A stretch of 64,000 bases of DNA, taken from assembly GCA_029339505.1 (NCBI GenBank), contig JAQISU010000022.1, positions 18,804,001 through 18,868,000 of the forward strand, written 5' to 3'. The notes beneath the pieces were generated by a model. It did not search any database. It was not told the origin of the DNA and saw only the letters and a list, made by a program, of their open reading frames with translations. A program made the position numbers and the translations under genes. Below, piece after piece: positions 30,396-41,092 of this stretch (its first letter is position 1; each line of letters starts with the position of its first letter). The stretch is from Unio delphinus. Its lineage: Eukaryota; Mollusca; Bivalvia; Unionida; Unionidae.

Positions 30396-30900
30396 CAACC
30401 TGATAGCAGGTAATACACTTTGTGGAGGGGTTCGCAACGGACCAAATTGGGACAGTTCCTGCTTGGACAAATCCAGTATACATGCCCGCTCTCTCTTGGA
30501 CTTTGATTTTGGGGACATATGCTTGGTGAGCAGCTGCCACAGCCACTAAAGTGGAATAGGATGTCATTGCTTGATGAGAAGCGTTTGAAAACGCGGGTTT
30601 TTATTATTTCATCAACTGTGGAAGAACGAGTGTCAAAAAGGGTTTGGCAGGAATCACCAGTAGCGGAGAAGTGGAAGAGCCTGATGATACTGGAGTTTTC
30701 TGGGGTCTTGTTCTTTTCTTTGGGATTTGCCTTTTCTCTTAACTGGTCTTGACACCGCTGCACTTTTTCCGTTAGGTCCGTTTGGCTTTTCTGGGAATGA
30801 CCTTTTTGGGGGAGGACTTTGGGAGCATTGGGATCCCATTTTAAGCGGGAGCGAATGATGACACCTCCTAAAGAACCGCTACCTCCAGGTTTAAAAATTA
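30395..30900 (-). pseudogene. Unidentified coding relic
   Basis: Reverse-strand frames remain open for stretches (30763-30395 and 30567-30385) with protein-like composition: a basic, Lys/Gln-rich part (near 30700-30860) and a piece with PKIKVQERAGMYTGFVQAG. It may belong to the virus-like remnants at 31.8-33.5 kb on the same strand. I cannot assign a family. Confidence 0.35.
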
Positions 30901-31783
30901 TTTGCTTTTTATTTTGAGGATCGGCTAGTTGCGACTAGGCTACTTTATTTCTGTCACAAAAGTGTTTGGTTTGATTAGGGATGTGAATGATGCCTTTCAC
31001 TAACTGACATGTTGCCACCGTAAATCAACGTAAGATTTCTTTGATACTGACATCTAAGACACGAGCTCATATATGATGGATTTTTGACCGTACAAGGCAC
31101 AAATCAATCTGATGGAAAGATGAGACTAAAGTGACGTCATGTTGACGATGTGTGAATCAGACCGAACGTGTCCGTGTATTGGTATAGTTTTTTTTGTTGT
31201 AGGTTTTAAGTCGACGACGGAGACATGTACAAGACAGGCCCTCGGTCGAGACACCAGTGGTGAACCAGATGGGTACGAGCTGACAAATATTCAGGGATTG
31301 TACGTTATAAATCCATGCTTAAGTAGGCGTGTGGGGGTGTGAATGGCATCGTCGTACGCATGAGTCTATCAAGGCGTTCCTAAATGTTTGGTTAAGGCTT
31401 GCACATGCAATTCATCTCTAGGGCTTTTAAACAAGACCACGTAATGAACATTGAGACTGATGGTGCGACTGGATTACTTTTGTTACGTATTTAGGCTCTA
31501 ATAAACAGTAAAAAAAATTAAAAGCAAAAATCCTATAAAATTTAAAATAATTTTTTTTCCTGGAAAAAGATAGTAAACATGGATAAAAGAACTTAGAATT
31601 TTAAGAATCGAATCCAAAAATAATCCAAGATTAGTCCGTGAATTAAATTACGAAAGTCCTGGTAATGAAATACTTTTATTAGATTCAAGTTAGAGTCCTG
31701 TTGGAAATTCCAAGAAGGAAGACGATAACGTATGCTGAAGTCTGTTTTGTGCTTATCTACAGTGCTTTGTAGAAACACAATAT

Positions 31784-32026
31784 TTAACACTTCGGTGTTG
31801 GAAATCCGAATACAATACTGATAAACTGTCTTTGTCCAAGAATTCTTTCTCGTAAGTGGCTGTACTCCGATTGCCACTCTTTGAAACACCACATGATCGA
31901 AAGAGGTGGACGATAGATCAAATGATGTTTATCTTCGATCAAATATTTAACAAATTCGGTTTTGCCTGAACCGCTAGGTCCTGCACTTAACATGTAAAAG
32001 GAATAACGAAGATACAAAGCTTCCAA
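31784..32026 (-). pseudogene. Packaging ATPase fragment of a second virus-like element
   Basis: Encodes Walker A (AGPSGSGKTEFVKYLIED) followed by IMWCFKEWQSEY. An aromatic-rich WC-x-x-EWQ stretch after the P-loop is characteristic of Maverick/Polinton packaging ATPases, from memory, and differs from the ATPase at 8849-9511. The frame decays soon after. Evidence for another, distantly related element. Confidence 0.7.
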
Positions 32027-32459
32027 CTGGCACGATCTAAGTGTTCATCGATGACTTTGAAAGTGGAGGACGACGGAGAAGAAGCAGAAGTGGTAGCTAT
32101 TGTAGTGTAGGAATGCCACTTTTGACATGAAAACAGACAAGGCAAGAATTTTAATGCTATTTCAGGACACGTTTTGTTTTGTAAGTTAAAATGGAACAAC
32201 TTGAAAAACAAGAAAATATATAAAGCCAAATGGTTAAATACAGCAATAAAATACACTTCAAAACTATCAAAGTTGAATATACAAAAATCTCTGTACAACA
32301 GGGTTTGGGGAACAAAGGTGTCCTGGAGACTGTGTAATGTTCCTAAAGTTTCTACATTGAGTACAGTCACACAGCTGTCGTCCCGGAATGGCCTTTGGGG
32401 AATGTCTACGAGAGTACTGTCCTGAAGGAATTGGTTGTACTCTGTAACGGGTTCTTCTT

Positions 32460-33240
32460 CTACTGACAGTCACTAACATAGGTGTAAAAGTTAATTTTTC
32501 CACTGGATGTTTGAATTAATGAATAGAACTCTTTAGCATAATTGGCTACTTCTTTAGTCCAATCCTCAAAACCCCAAATTTTCCATTTACGAACATCTGT
32601 CCACTGAGTGTGTAAGTCATACGCTACACGCACATCGTCGTACACGTCTTCAGTAACTAAATGTATTGAGACGAAAACGTAAAGCTTTTAACAACACGAG
32701 TCTTTCGTGGACATTTAAAGAGACCACTTTCTTGATTTGTTTGGTGGTAAATAATGTTCTTAACGACCACAAGGAATCGGTTAGTAAGCGAAATCCCAGA
32801 AATCAAGTCACTAATACACGCACCATACGTCGACCCAAATTCATAGGACACATTCCTCGTAATACGTGTTGGTAATCATCGAACGTTTTAATACTGTCAT
32901 TGCATTTCACGGAATCTGTTGTATCACGAGTAATAAAGGTCGTGGCAAGGTAGCCCGTTTTATGCTTCCTTTTGTCGGAGACACTATATGTACTAACTGT
33001 ACAGAGATGAATTGCACATCAGAAACCGTTCCTAAGCTTCCTCTGGAACAATGTTTGCATTGTGTATAAGGATTTGGTAATCCTTTAATTCTTATTCTGG
33101 GATTAGTTGCAGTAACTCTGCCTTGTAGTAAAAGGAATCAGCCCCATCTGACCAATCCTTCTCGCCACGTCCAGTTTAACAAAGTCTGGCCACTGGCAGA
33201 GAAAGCGAACATATCAGTTTTTAGAAGCCTCCGTTTGCTT
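32460..33240 (-). pseudogene. Unidentified coding relics beside the ATPase fragments
   Basis: Consecutive reverse-strand open pieces (32851-32657 and 32645-32460, near-continuous) have protein-like composition, for example KWKIWGFEDWTKEVANYAKEF and GKINFYTYVSD. A further stretch at about 33200-33070 reads VIDPLVKQTEA. They lie between two ATPase fragments and are probably decayed genes of a virus-like element. Identity unknown. Confidence 0.4.
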
Positions 33241-33419
33241 AACTAAAGGGTCAATAACGTCAAACCGACGCGTCTAATTAACCAATAGTTTCTCTCCAAC
33301 AGTATATTGTAGGGGTTAATTGTTTTTGTTACTTTATTTGTTTCGTTGTTTTTAAATTTGTAAGCACGTTTTCGTTTACCCATATGACGTCTCATTGAAG
33401 ATACGTGCCCTCTGCTGTA

Positions 33420-33545
33420 ATCCAAAGATTTAGTCAAGACCGATTGAATAGCCTGACTGGGAATCATATAAATTTATCGCCATAAATCAGTGCCCGGTAG
33501 TTTGTGCTCGTGAGAGAAATCTAAATCTAATTATATCCCTATCTT
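33420..33545 (-). pseudogene. C-terminal fragment of packaging ATPase
   Basis: The reverse strand encodes a tail (FRFLSRAQTTGH, stop, FMAINLYDSQSGYSIGLD) that aligns with the end of the 8849-9511 ATPase (FRNFFSHAQTIPHGF, then RIGLDQIFS). Stops and a changed end show decay. Downstream on the same strand (33385-33243) a short basic ORF starts MRRHMGKRKRAYKFKNN, possibly a neighbouring gene start. Confidence 0.6.
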
Positions 33546-33562
33546 CTGAACACCAAAAGTAG

Positions 33563-33790
33563 TTAATGGGGACACTATAGCCTCAATGGAAAATCCAGTC
33601 AAAAAGGGCTTGGGATACTATGGCGTCAAGGGGAATTTAACATTGTGGGACTGTCTAGCGTCAAGGGAAATTTAACATAGAGGACTATATAGCGTCAAGG
33701 GAAATGGAACATAGTGGGACTATATAGCGTCAAGGGAAATGGAACATAGTGGGACTATATAGCCTCAAGGGAAATATAACATGGGAATAT
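33563..33790 (+). repeat. Minisatellite, ~35-bp unit
   Basis: Units close to GGGACTATATAGCGTCAAGG followed by GAAATGGAACATAGT; about six imperfect copies. Confidence 0.85.
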
Positions 33791-33902
33791 GATGGGTATA
33801 GGGGACTGTAGAGGGACAAGGGAAAAAAGGGTGGCAATGAAAGCTACTATCTTTTCGAGACTTATGAGTGGCCCTGAAAAGGGCCTTTGGATACTTCTTC
33901 TT

Positions 33903-34490
33903 TTATTTTCTGCCTTTGTTCCACCACCTTTTGATTTTACCAATAATTCCCGTTTTCTTCTTCTTTTCTTCTTCGGGAATCCAGTCAGGATGCCCCATAG
34001 CTCTAAACTTCTCTTGTATCTTTATCCAATTGTTATTTAATCTTTCAAAGTCCTCTTTCTTTTTTTGGTTTTCATTGTCCTTTCTTTCCTTTCTCTCCTT
34101 ACTCCAGTTATCTTTGATCTTCTTCACTTCTTCTAATAGTTCCTTTCTCATCAGTTCTTCAGCTTTCTTGAGCGGGTCCAAACCCTTTTGGACATGGGGG
34201 TACTCTGTCAAGATATTATCCAAAAAACACTTGACGTTTCCGACAATATCTATTACTTGCTTCAATGTCCCCACTCTAACATAGGGTGGATTAATGCAGC
34301 CTCGTAACTTTTTGGCTTCTTCTTCTAGCATTCCTCCTAAGAGCTCCCTGGCTATTTTCAGTCTTTTTGCAAAGTCCAAACTCTTCGCAATCTTCCATTT
34401 ATGATGTAGTTTTTCCACTTCATATTCCCCGTCTAATATCCAGAAATAGCTGTGTCTTAAATTGTTGAATAAACTTGATGCTTTTGCCAT
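33903..34490 (-). CDS. Unidentified 195-aa charged protein
   Basis: Complete ORF with ATG. The N-terminal half is mixed helical with an aromatic start (SYFWILDGEYEVEKLHHKW); the C-terminal half is highly charged (KKIKDNWSKERKERKDNENQ) and ends in a basic Trp-containing tail (GKIKRWWNKGRK). No family recognised. It lies between two satellite blocks and downstream of the LINE A 3' region on the same strand. It may be a passenger of a repeat unit, a host gene exon or chance. Confidence 0.4.
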   Translation of the reverse strand: MAKASSLFNNLRHSYFWILDGEYEVEKLHHKWKIAKSLDFAKRLKIARELLGGMLEEEAKKLRGCINPPYVRVGTLKQVIDIVGNVKCFLDNILTEYPHVQKGLDPLKKAEELMRKELLEEVKKIKDNWSKERKERKDNENQKKKEDFERLNNNWIKIQEKFRAMGHPDWIPEEEKKKKTGIIGKIKRWWNKGRK

Positions 34491-34607
34491 CTTCTATAGT
34501 TATTCCGTGGAATGGTTCTAATGTCAGTCACTTTGAGTATATATATCTTAAGCACGGACGTGAAAGTAAACACCCCCTACATTCACTTGTCATATTAGAT
34601 ACTATCC

Positions 34608-35100
34608 ACAAACCTTATCATTTACTATCCAAAATCACACCCTATACTAACCACACACACGGGGAAGCAGCCAAAACACACCCTATCATTTACTATCCAA
34701 AATCACACCCTATACTAACCACACACACGGGGAAGCAGCCAAAACACACCCTATCATTTACTATCCAAAATCACACCCTATACTAACCACACACACGGGG
34801 AAGCAGCCAAAACAAACCCTATCATATACTATCCAAAATCACACCCTATACTAACCACACACACGGGGAAGCAGCCAAAACACACCCTATCATTTACTAT
34901 CCAAAATCACACCCTATACTAACCACACACACGGGGAAGCAGCCAAAACACACCCTATCATTTACTATCCAAAATCACACCCTATACTAACCACACACAC
35001 GGGGAAGCAGCCAAAACAAACCCTATCCTATACTAACCACACACACGGGGAAGCAGCCAAAACAAACCCTACTATATACTATCCAAAATCACACCATATA
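34608..35100 (+). repeat. Minisatellite, 67-bp unit, ~7 copies
   Basis: Near-identical units containing TCACACCCTATACTAACC and CACACACACGGGGAAGCAGC; the GGGGAAG core recurs every 67 bp from 34661, with one shortened unit near 35035. Confidence 0.92.
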
Positions 35101-35235
35101 CCATCTAAATAGAGTCAGTGTTTATAATCACACTACTCCTCTCTCACACCCATTGGCAATTGACATAGTATTTCTTTTCTTGTTATTTGGGTAGCCCTGA
35201 GAAGGGCTGTTTTTAAAACTTCAAATTGCACCTGG

Positions 35236-35715
35236 TTAATGCTGGCATCTCCCAGGTCTAGCCCCACACACACATCTCCTACTCCAATCATTCTCCCAAT
35301 TCACTCTTGTGATTGGGAGTGCAGAGGGAGAATGAGTGGCTTCACTATCCCAATCTTCTGTTTGAGGGATAGTGAAAGTCTCTTCATTTCTGCCTCTATT
35401 CCGCAACCGTGGATGCGGCTGAAGTTGTTGCGGTCGAGGCTGTGATTGTTGCGGTGGGGGTTGCGCCTGTAGTAGACGAACTGGTTCTGGTGGTGAAGGT
35501 GTCCTCACCATGGGCTTGACTTCACTAGTCTGTCTCATCATGCGGTGAGGCAAGATGGGGCTTTTCTTCTCCTCCTCTTCTTTCTTTTTTCTTTCCTCCT
35601 CTTCTTTTTCAATTTTGGCCTGCTCTGCTATGGCCTCCATAGCCAGTTCGTCCAAAAGACGCCTAGCATTCTCCAGGTGCATTTGAAGCTCTCTCAATTT
35701 TTGAAGTCTACTCAT
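35236..35715 (-). CDS. Unidentified 159-aa coiled-coil/Pro-Gln protein
   Basis: Complete ORF. N-terminal coiled coil (KLRELQMHLENARRLLDELA), Glu/Lys run, Pro/Gln-rich middle (QAQPPPQQSQPRPQQLQP), and a C-terminal CVCGARPGRCQH. It starts just below the hairpin cassette at 35740-35985, as LINE ORF1 genes start below the related cassettes, so it may be the first ORF of a partial or non-autonomous unit. No domain recognised. Confidence 0.45.
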   Translation of the reverse strand: MSRLQKLRELQMHLENARRLLDELAMEAIAEQAKIEKEEEERKKKEEEEKKSPILPHRMMRQTSEVKPMVRTPSPPEPVRLLQAQPPPQQSQPRPQQLQPHPRLRNRGRNEETFTIPQTEDWDSEATHSPSALPITRVNWENDWSRRCVCGARPGRCQH

Positions 35716-35739
35716 CTTTGGTGTTGATGCGTCAACGAT

Positions 35740-35985
35740 GGGTAGCCAGACTGAGAGAGAGAGAGAATGATGTGTTTTAAGTGATTCGTCCCGAAGGCTC
35801 TTGTCACTGTTTTATCCGTCAATGGACGGTTATTTAATTTATCCTGAGGGTGGGAATGAGCCACCGCCCTGCAGGCGTTTATGTGTTCATAGTGGAACAC
35901 TTATTTAATTTGGCCGTCACATCTGATTAGCTATTGAGCTAATACTGTGTGAATGTAGGGCCTCATGCCATATGAGTGGGAATAG
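35740..35985 (-). ncRNA. Structured hairpin cassette, 3' copy of LINE A
   Basis: Successive stems: AGTGA/TCACT, CCGTC/GACGG (35814-35827), GGGTGG/CCACC-type, GTGTTC/GAACAC (35883-35900), outer GGCC/GGCC with CACA/TGTG, and ATGAGTG/CACTCAT. Other copies keep the pairing while changing the bases. Called an RNA structure from covariation by eye. Confidence 0.6.
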
Positions 35986-36234
35986 TTCCAGCACACACTC
36001 ATATTAATTCATCTGGTGGTATTTGGTTATTTCTGGACGTGCTAAGCACGTGTAGTTGCTGCTGCAGAGGTAGCGGGCGAGTTGCGAGTGCCTGGCAAGG
36101 GCGACTTTGGTTGTGGGGACCTATCCCTATTCTGATACCCTGTGCTGTTTTTGGGGTGTACAACGTTTGAAATACAGTGTTTGTTGTGTGTGGTGCTCAG
36201 TGTGTGTTTATTTATTATTGGTTTCCTATTGTTT

Positions 36235-36500
36235 TTTGTGCAACATTGTGTTGCTGTGTCTGATGATCGTGGTCTTTGATCACCTTATATACACTATTTG
36301 AGGTCCTAATTGATCCTTATTGTCTTAGTTATATGGTTATACTTGCAGCCTTGTGCCGCTGGGCCTGATAGTCTTGGATTTTTGACTACCTTATAATAGC
36401 TAATTTTGAAGGCCTACGTAATTTCTACCTTATAATTTTGGTTTGCAACCTTGTGTCGCTGGGCCTGATAGTCTTGGTCTTTTGAGACTACCTTATATGT
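36235..36500 (-). repeat. Double-hairpin repeat array, LINE A
   Basis: Three units at about 36240, 36345 and 36435. First hairpin type GCAAC-x-GTTGC; second hairpins TGATC/GATCA, TAGTC/GACTA and TAGTCT/AGACTA, each followed by ACCTTATA or CACCTTATA. Confidence 0.75.
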
Positions 36501-36793
36501 GCTAATTTGGGTTTTCTATCTTGATTCTATCTAGTTATGGTCCACCGGTCTCGGTGCACCGTTGGTTCTACTTAATTTTTCTGGTTATTAATATGATGTT
36601 TTAACACTGTACACTTGATTGTTTTCCTAGAGAGGAAGTTGAAGAGATACGAGATAGGAGAGAGTAGGAGAGGTTGAGAGATTGATGTTAATCCTATGTC
36701 CTTACTTGTCTGCTGTACATTTATTTTTCCTTGTGTTTATATCCCCTACTATTGCAATGTTATTTAGGTGTTATTAGTTATTCTTCTATTTAT

Positions 36794-37189
36794 GGGGTCA
36801 GGTGTGTGGTTTGGTCAGCTAGGTGGTGACTAGTGGGTCCTTGCAGGAAATATCCTGGGCCGTTAAGCGACACGGTCAAGGGTTTATCACTGTCACACCC
36901 AGAAGACCGCCCCTTTTTGTTTACCTTATGCTTATGTCCCCTACTCTTGCGATGTTATTTATGTGTTGTTTATTTATGACCTTATTTGTTTAGTGTATTA
37001 TTTCCCTTAATGATGAGTCCCTATGTGTGTGGCTTAGATTCCGTTTAATTGGCTATCCCTCTTTTTATGGGGTCAGGTGTGTGGTTTGGTCAGCTAGGTG
37101 ATGACTAGTGGGTCCTTGCAGGAAATATCCTGGGCCGGTTAAGCGACACGGTCAAGGGTTTATCACTGTCACACCCAGAAGACCGCCCC
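36794..37189 (-). repeat. Two ~120-bp repeats in LINE A 3' region
   Basis: 36794-36913 and 37069-37189 are nearly identical (GGTCAGGTGTGTGGTTTGGT ... AGAAGACCGCCCC). LINE B has one copy plus a diverged second (45981-46225). Confidence 0.88.
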
Positions 37190-37219
37190 CGGGTCAGGGA
37201 TCTTATTGTTATTGTTGTT

Positions 37220-40200
37220 TTATATTTTATCTAATTTTCCTATGTTTTTAAGAAATTTTAATATATTTATATGTGTCCCTGCTAAGTTTGTATTTGAGTT
37301 TAGTAAAAACTCTGGGTATGTATATGGGGCTTTAATTTCTAGTTGAATTGATCTGAATTTGTCCCTTTCTTGTTTGGTTTTGGTACAATTGTTGAAGATG
37401 TGATGGAGATCTTCAGGGGTGTTACAATTGTAGCAGTTTATGTTATGGGGAAAGGGTCCTATGTATTTGCCCAGGCTGTTTGCCAGCATGGTTTTGCCTA
37501 CAGTTATTCTGTTTATGATTGTTTGTTCTGTAGGTAAGCCCTTTGGTGGTTTTCTATTTCTATTTACTTCCTTAACAGTAGTGTACAACACTCTCCCTTT
37601 TGTACTAGTTTCCCAATCATTTTGCCATTTACTATCTATTTGGGTGTTTATTAAGCTGTATAGTTCTGATGTACTATATTGTAGTGGCTCGAAATTTGGT
37701 TCGTTTAGTTTTTCTTTGGCTAATTTGTCTGCCATTTCGTTGCCCTTGATTTCAATGTGGGAGGGTATCCACATGAATTCTATGGTAATATTTTCGTTAT
37801 TTAGTTGTTTTAATTTGGCATTTATTTTATTGAGAAATTCTTCCCTACTTTTAGTGGTGTTTGATTGGATTGAAGAGAGTACGCTTAGCGAGTCACTAAT
37901 AATCACTGTCTTATTGGGTTTTGATTCTTCAATCCACTGTAGTGCTTTTAGGATGGCCCAGAATTCAGCTGTGTAAATAGAACAGTAGTCTGGGAGACGG
38001 CTGCCTATTTGTATGTTATGTTCTGGTATGACTAGAGCAGCAGCTGTTTTGTATGGATTGGTAATTTTGGAGCCATCCGTGTAAATTTTGGTATATTGAT
38101 GGTACTTTGAGTTTATAATTTCTAAGGCATCTGCTTTGAGTTTTATTTCTTGATTTTGTTTGTTGCCTTTTTGGATTAGGGAGGTGTTGACTTTAGATTG
38201 TACGTTGTTCCAAGGTTCGTGTGCGTACACTACGTTATATTCTAATGGAAACAGTTCCACTGGTAATGTTGTTTTTAATAGATGGACTTGTTTTCCCATA
38301 GGTAGTTTTTGTTTTAGGCCTTTTCTAAATGGGATGTTGGTTTTATTAATAGCCAAGAGCGTGGGGTGCGTTTTGGGGTGGGTGGACAGCCGCGCTGCAT
38401 ATTTTAAGATGAGTTCTTGCCGCCGTAGATGTAGGGGCAATTCTCCCGTTATAACATGCAGTGCGGCGGTCGATGTTCCTTTCAGAGCTCCGGTGCTCTT
38501 TACTAAGGCCGATCGTTGGATGTGATCCAATTTTTGAAGTAGTGTTTTGGAAGCCGATGAGTATATTTGGCAACCATAATCTATTTTAGATCTTATTAGG
38601 GCTCTATATAATTTTATTGATGTTTCTTGATCCGCACCCCACTTGGTGCCTTTAAGGCTTTGTATTAAGTTTAAGTCTCGGCTGCACCTTTTAACTAAGT
38701 CATCTATGTGATATGCCCATTTTAGATGTTGGTCATAGTACATACCCAGAAATTTGACTACTTTTACGAATTTAATTTCCCTACCCTGAATTGTTAGTTT
38801 GGGATATTTGATATTTTTCCTGTGTGGGGTGAACAGTACAGCTACCGTTTTTTGGTGCGATAGTTTAAACCCCCATTGATTAGCCCAATTTCCGATGTTA
38901 TTTAGGCTATTTTGAATTTCAGAGATGTTTTTGCGGTTGGAGGGGTTTCCTGGTCTCCATAGGCCGCCATCATCAGCAAATTGTGATAATTCAACTTTGG
39001 TAGTTGCCATATTTTTATCGAGGTCGTTTATCATAATGTTGAAGAGGGTGGGGCTGAGTACACTTCCTTGTGGAGTTCCGTTTTCAAGGGAGTGTTTCTC
39101 AGAGTAAGTTGCCCCTACCCTAGTTGTTATCGTGCGGTCTGTTAGAAAGTCTTGTATAAAATTAAACATTCGTCCGGTAATGCCATAGTTATTTAGTTTG
39201 GCTATAAGGCCTTTGGTCCATACTAGATCGAATGCCTTCTCGAGATCGAGAAATACCGCAATGAGGTTTCTGCTTGCTTTTTGTTTGGCGTTAAATGCTA
39301 GCTTAATAGCAGTTTCAAGTCTTACTAGTTGATCTGTGGTGGAGCGCTTGTTTCTGAATCCACACTGATTTTCAGATAGTAGGTTATTTTTAGTAAGGTG
39401 TGACTTGAGTCTATTGTTGATGATTGTTTCCATGATTTTACATATGTTGTTAGTTAGAGAGATTGGCCTATATGAGTTTATATCATGGTTGTCTTTATTA
39501 GGTTTTAAGATGGGTATTACTATCGCATGTTTCCATTTTATAGGTAGCTTTCCCGTGTCCCATATTTGGTTAAGGAATTTTATTATTACATTAACTATGT
39601 TGGGAGGTAGGTGTTTATATATTATGTATCCTATTTTATCTTCCCCAGGTGAAGTTTCTTTTTTTGTTTTAAGTGCCTGGTCCCATTCATAATTGGTTAT
39701 TTCGTTATTTAATGGGGAGTCTTTGGGGCCCAGGTCTTGGAATATTTGTGTGTTGACTCTCTCTTCAATTGCCCTATGTAGTTGAAATTCTGTGGTGTGG
39801 TTGCTGTTTTTACTCATATTTGAAAAATGTTGGACTAATAAGTCAGCTTGTTCTTTATCGCTGGAGGTGTTACTTATTTTGGGGGTATTGTTTGAGTTTC
39901 TTCCCCTGATTCTTCTTATTTTGTCCCATACTTGTTTAGTGTTTGTTTTTCGGTTTAGAGTACCACAGTATGTTTGCCAGGTTGCTAGCTTTGCATCTTT
40001 GATTAGCTGTTTCAGTTTATTAGCAAGGGTTTTATATTCCAAAAAGTGGGCTGTGATATTAGATCGTTTATATTTGTATAGTGCTTTGATTTTAGCTTGT
40101 TTGGTTGTTTTGATTTCATTATTCCACCATGGTACACTTAGTTTAGATGCTTTAGATTTAGTGGTGGGAATGCTATTAGTTGCAGCATTGTTTATGGCAT

Positions 40201-41092
40201 TAGTTATATTTTCATAATATTGGTTTATGTCATTGGATTCCAGATTTGTAATATCTTCGTTAATTAGGATATGTTGAAATAATTCCCAATTTGCTTTATT
40301 ATAATTCCACCTGGGGATGTTTGTACGCACCTGTGCTTGCACAGTCATCTGCAGGGTGGTGATAACTAGGAAGTGGTCACTGCCCAGGGGGTCAGATTGA
40401 TCCACTTCCCATTTAGCCACTTGCGCCAGTTTTTGTGTACAGAGGGTGAGGTCGATGGCTGTCAGTGCACCGTTTTCCGGGTTTATTCGGGTCCCGGCGC
40501 CATCATTTAGTATGGTTAGGGTTGATGTATTGGCCCAGGCCCAGGCCTCAATCAACCTGCCCCGTTTGTTTGTCGACCTCCCCCCCCATAGTTCGTTATG
40601 TGCATTAAAGTCTCCGCATATGACCGTGCAGTCACTGGTAATTAGGGTACTTACAGATAATAGTATTTGTTCATTATTATTAGCGGTGGTAGTCCCGGGG
40701 TCATAAATATTAATTATTTGTAATTCACATTGTCCTATTTTAATTAGTAATGATAGTACCTCTATATGTGAATTAGCTATTACCTCTGATGTTATGGGTA
40801 CTATTGTTATAGATGTTATGTTGGAATTTACATATATGGCTAATCCCCCTCCCGCTCCTTCATTTCTTTGCTTTAGGTAACCAGGGGCATAGCCTTTAAT
40901 ATTTGGCAATGTTTTGTTTTTATTTGTTAACCTTGTTTCTTGAATGCAGAGGATATCAGGTTTGATTTTGGAATTAATTATTTTAAGTTTTAATTCGTTT
41001 AAGTTATTGTATAATCCTCTAGCATCCCATTGCCATATAGAAACATTTCCCTTAGGTGTGTTAGCCATATCTAAGGAGGTCATTTGCAACAA
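37220..41092 (-). CDS. LINE A ORF2: endonuclease - RT - RNase H
   Basis: 1290 aa. APE-type endonuclease: QET (51-53), GDFNAHN (160-166), GSDHF (237-241). RT: YRPISLTNN (541-549), FLDLEKAFD (614-622), GTPQGSVLSP (672-681), FADD (705-708). RNase H: YTDGSK (1004-1009), TAEFW (1041-1045), SDSLS (1066-1070), ADKLAKE (1121-1127). C-terminal CCHC: CYNC ... HIFNNC (1220-1236). All key residues are present, so it is probably functional. It nicks target DNA and copies the LINE RNA. The N-terminus overlaps the ORF1 end by up to 32 bp; the ATG at 41068 is an alternative start. An in-frame 6-bp duplication near 40535 gives WAWA where LINE B has WA. Confidence 0.95.
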   Translation of the reverse strand: MLQMTSLDMANTPKGNVSIWQWDARGLYNNLNELKLKIINSKIKPDILCIQETRLTNKNKTLPNIKGYAPGYLKQRNEGAGGGLAIYVNSNITSITIVPITSEVIANSHIEVLSLLIKIGQCELQIINIYDPGTTTANNNEQILLSVSTLITSDCTVICGDFNAHNELWGGRSTNKRGRLIEAWAWANTSTLTILNDGAGTRINPENGALTAIDLTLCTQKLAQVAKWEVDQSDPLGSDHFLVITTLQMTVQAQVRTNIPRWNYNKANWELFQHILINEDITNLESNDINQYYENITNAINNAATNSIPTTKSKASKLSVPWWNNEIKTTKQAKIKALYKYKRSNITAHFLEYKTLANKLKQLIKDAKLATWQTYCGTLNRKTNTKQVWDKIRRIRGRNSNNTPKISNTSSDKEQADLLVQHFSNMSKNSNHTTEFQLHRAIEERVNTQIFQDLGPKDSPLNNEITNYEWDQALKTKKETSPGEDKIGYIIYKHLPPNIVNVIIKFLNQIWDTGKLPIKWKHAIVIPILKPNKDNHDINSYRPISLTNNICKIMETIINNRLKSHLTKNNLLSENQCGFRNKRSTTDQLVRLETAIKLAFNAKQKASRNLIAVFLDLEKAFDLVWTKGLIAKLNNYGITGRMFNFIQDFLTDRTITTRVGATYSEKHSLENGTPQGSVLSPTLFNIMINDLDKNMATTKVELSQFADDGGLWRPGNPSNRKNISEIQNSLNNIGNWANQWGFKLSHQKTVAVLFTPHRKNIKYPKLTIQGREIKFVKVVKFLGMYYDQHLKWAYHIDDLVKRCSRDLNLIQSLKGTKWGADQETSIKLYRALIRSKIDYGCQIYSSASKTLLQKLDHIQRSALVKSTGALKGTSTAALHVITGELPLHLRRQELILKYAARLSTHPKTHPTLLAINKTNIPFRKGLKQKLPMGKQVHLLKTTLPVELFPLEYNVVYAHEPWNNVQSKVNTSLIQKGNKQNQEIKLKADALEIINSKYHQYTKIYTDGSKITNPYKTAAALVIPEHNIQIGSRLPDYCSIYTAEFWAILKALQWIEESKPNKTVIISDSLSVLSSIQSNTTKSREEFLNKINAKLKQLNNENITIEFMWIPSHIEIKGNEMADKLAKEKLNEPNFEPLQYSTSELYSLINTQIDSKWQNDWETSTKGRVLYTTVKEVNRNRKPPKGLPTEQTIINRITVGKTMLANSLGKYIGPFPHNINCYNCNTPEDLHHIFNNCTKTKQERDKFRSIQLEIKAPYTYPEFLLNSNTNLAGTHINILKFLKNIGKLDKI

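Noticed and set aside
34608..35100. CRISPR array
   Set aside because: Regular 67-bp units have no variable spacers and no cas genes; a plain minisatellite in animal DNA.
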